6,698 nt of DNA from Clostridiales bacterium (lineage in GTDB: Bacteria; Bacillota; Desulfitobacteriia; Desulfitobacteriales; Desulfitobacteriaceae), in contig DAHVVW010000121.1 of NCBI GenBank assembly GCA_027357125.1, forward strand, positions 1 to 6,698, in the 5' to 3' direction. Each line of letters starts with the position of its first letter. Within the stretch, counting starts at the first letter, position 1. The notes beneath the pieces were generated by a model that saw nothing but the letters and a program-made list of their open reading frames with translations, ran no database searches and was not told the origin of the DNA. Position numbers and translations under genes: made by a program. Of this stretch, positions 5,387 through 6,698 are shown in pieces.

Positions 5387-6469
5387 TTGGAAAAAGATCT
5401 TTTGGGCGAACCGAGATCGGCTACAACGTGTGAGCGAAAGATCGACCACTGCCTGGGTTATGATAGTTCTGAAGGGTGGCAAAAAATAGGCAAACGAGAA
5501 CAAGACAAGGCGAACAACGCTAGAAAATTGGCTGTTGTAGCTATTGGCGGCAACTCCTTGATTCGCGACAATGCCCACCAAACAGTGGAAGATCAATATC
5601 AAGCGGTGTGTGAAACAGCAAGGCATATCGCTGGTATGATCGAACAAGGGTATAATGTTATTGTTACCCATGGTAATGATCCGCAGATTGGCCTTATTCT
5701 GCGCCGCTCGGAGATTGCTTCGGATGTGGCGAAAATGCACCGGGTGCCCTTGGTTAGCTGTGGGGCCGATACCCAAGGGGCAATTGGATACCAGATCCAA
5801 CAAGCGATGGACAACGAGTTCAAACGCCGTTGTATCCATAAAACAGCTGTCACCGTCATAACCCAAGTAGTTGTAGCGGCAGACGACCCTGCGTTCCAGA
5901 AACCAACCAAGCCGATTGGTTCTTTTTACTCCAGAGAGCAAGTTGAAGAGCTCCAAAAAGAAAACCTCGGTTGGGTCATGGTTAACGACGCGGGGCGTGG
6001 CTATCGACGGGTAGTCCCGTCTCCGCTACCGCAGGAGATCATTGAAAAGGATGTGATCGGCAAGCTGGTAAGCGACGGCTACTGTGTAATCGGGGTGGGT
6101 GGTGGTGGCATTCCGGTGGTCAGACAAGAGGGCGGTGGATTAATAGGCGTAGACGCTGTTATCGATAAAGATTTCGCTTCCAGCCTCTTGGCTTCAGAGG
6201 TTGGTGCCGACGTTCTGATCATTTCCACCGGGGTACCGCTGGTTTATCTTGATTACGGTAAGCCTAATCAGAAGGCCTTGGATAATGTTTCACTGAAGGA
6301 ATTAAAGCAGTATGTTGCTGAAGGTCATTTTGCTCCGGGTAGTATGCTGCCCAAGGTTTTGGCAGTCATTCATTTCTTGGAGAAAGGGGGCATTAAAGCT
6401 ATCATTACTAACCCCGAATCCTTGGAAGATGCACTGGCTGAAATGACCGGGACTCACATTATGCCCTAG
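5387..6469 (+). CDS. arcC: Carbamate kinase with N-terminal extension
   Basis: The 360-aa product belongs to the amino acid kinase fold and would make ATP from carbamoyl phosphate and ADP, releasing carbamate, in the cytoplasm. Core motifs are AIGGNSLIRD (52-61), THGNDPQIG (94-102), CGADTQGAIGYQIQQAM (125-141), TQVVVAADDPAFQKPTKPIG (159-178), GYRRVVPSP (205-213), VGGGGIPV (237-244), GVDAVIDKD with K261, and EGHFAPGSMLPK with K323. The family normally has about 310-315 residues; here the first 46 or so, hydrophilic and without a recognisable domain, precede the usual start at KLAVVAIGGN. Residue D98 replaces the normally glycine position of HGNGPQVG in the substrate loop. The gene is expressed from its own unit, with no gene within 400 bp upstream. 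With no arginine deiminase genes nearby, an energy-yielding role at the end of ureide or purine breakdown (as for E. coli YqeA) fits better than arginine fermentation. It needs a carbamoyltransferase that is not in this window. Confidence 0.93.
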   Translation: MEKDLLGEPRSATTCERKIDHCLGYDSSEGWQKIGKREQDKANNARKLAVVAIGGNSLIRDNAHQTVEDQYQAVCETARHIAGMIEQGYNVIVTHGNDPQIGLILRRSEIASDVAKMHRVPLVSCGADTQGAIGYQIQQAMDNEFKRRCIHKTAVTVITQVVVAADDPAFQKPTKPIGSFYSREQVEELQKENLGWVMVNDAGRGYRRVVPSPLPQEIIEKDVIGKLVSDGYCVIGVGGGGIPVVRQEGGGLIGVDAVIDKDFASSLLASEVGADVLIISTGVPLVYLDYGKPNQKALDNVSLKELKQYVAEGHFAPGSMLPKVLAVIHFLEKGGIKAIITNPESLEDALAEMTGTHIMP

Positions 6470-6524
6470 ATGCCCGGCGCGGACATGTTCTGGCAGAACA
6501 TCCTCGCACCAACCCCAGCATCTA
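6467..6524 (+). other. Nested palindromic structure at the carbamate kinase 3' end
   Basis: TAGATGC, beginning with the stop codon, pairs with GCATCTA (6518-6524). Inside it lies ATGTTCTG-G-CAGAACAT (6485-6501), a perfect 8+8 palindrome, with extra pairing GCG/CGC and GG/CC outside it (6477-6482 with 6502-6507). As RNA this gives a hairpin of about 11 pairs within an outer 7-bp stem. As DNA the 17-bp palindrome resembles an operator. No T run follows immediately. Confidence 0.5.
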
Positions 6525-6533
6525 AAAAGAAAA

Positions 6534-6561
6534 GCTCTGATAACTCCGAGCCTGATTTTTT
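6534..6561 (+). terminator. Weak candidate terminator after carbamate kinase
   Basis: GCTC (6534-6537) can pair with GAGC (6548-6551) over a 10-base loop, and a run of six Ts (6556-6561) follows after four bases. The stem is only 4 bp, so this is uncertain; the larger structure just upstream may help. Confidence 0.35.
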
Positions 6562-6698
6562 CTAACATATGGGGTGGCCATCCGCTGGAATTGCAAGGGG
6601 AAAATTGCCTGGGTCAGTGAGACGTGAGGGCTAGGGAAGCCGTAAAATCGTAAGCCATTTTGCAGTTTTTAGAGTCATGTTTGCGGTCACGGCAGTAG
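6562..6698. other. Non-coding right end, nothing identified
   Basis: No + strand frame here exceeds about 20 codons. A small GGCT/AGCC hairpin (6629-6641 region) is visible. On the - strand one frame is open from the window edge down to a stop at 6614-6616 (27 codons), too short to call. It may be the leader of a downstream gene or the tail of a gene on the other strand. Confidence 0.4.

Noticed and set aside
5342..5956. 204-codon open frame on the minus strand over the carbamate kinase N-terminal half
   Set aside because: It overlaps the clear carbamate kinase motifs in another frame, has no recognisable domain and no supporting ribosome site; it is a shadow of the real gene.
6563..6660. 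Riboswitch-like GA-rich segment at the right end
   Set aside because: It has small hairpins, but I could not match the conserved core of any riboswitch class I know (c-di-GMP, guanidine, molybdenum cofactor, THF).
1..6698. CRISPR arrays, tRNA or rRNA genes, insertion sequences
   Set aside because: No regularly spaced repeats, cloverleaf-like tRNA sequence, rRNA motifs or transposase reading frames were seen.

Overview
The window carries five protein-coding genes, all on the + strand, that look like part of an anaerobic nitrogen-heterocycle (purine, pyrimidine or hydantoin) degradation locus. By eye the base composition is near 50% GC. Shine-Dalgarno sequences are purine-rich and strong, GTG and TTG are used as starts, and one sigma-A type promoter is nearly perfect. 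Together with the gene content this suggests an anaerobic Firmicute (Clostridia-like). That assignment is inference; no marker gene is present.

Layout: positions 1-1560 hold the C-terminal two thirds of a molybdenum hydroxylase large subunit (xanthine dehydrogenase family), cut by the left edge. It is followed 3 bp later by a complete cyclic amidohydrolase of the D-hydantoinase/dihydropyrimidinase family (1564-2919) in the same operon. A 120-bp gap with a hairpin and a short palindrome precedes a CodA-like metal-dependent deaminase (3040-4284). A 171-bp gap contains a very good promoter with repeated motifs inside it, driving an XRE-type regulator with a C-terminal cupin domain (4456-4986). 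A 400-bp gene-free stretch follows (4987-5386), with a strong terminator and an AT-rich inverted repeat. Then comes a carbamate kinase with an unusual N-terminal extension (5387-6469). The right end is non-coding and highly structured as far as can be seen.

How they may work together (inference): the molybdenum hydroxylase would oxidise a ring carbon, the CodA-like enzyme would remove an exocyclic amine, and the hydantoinase-like enzyme would open a cyclic ureide or imide to a carbamoyl (ureido) compound. Carbamate kinase would make ATP from carbamoyl phosphate released by a carbamoyltransferase that is not in the window. The cupin regulator probably senses a small metabolite. The set resembles the E. 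coli yge-ygf / anaerobic urate-degradation clusters but has a different composition and order. Several substrate-contact positions differ from the textbook enzymes, so the true substrate is open.
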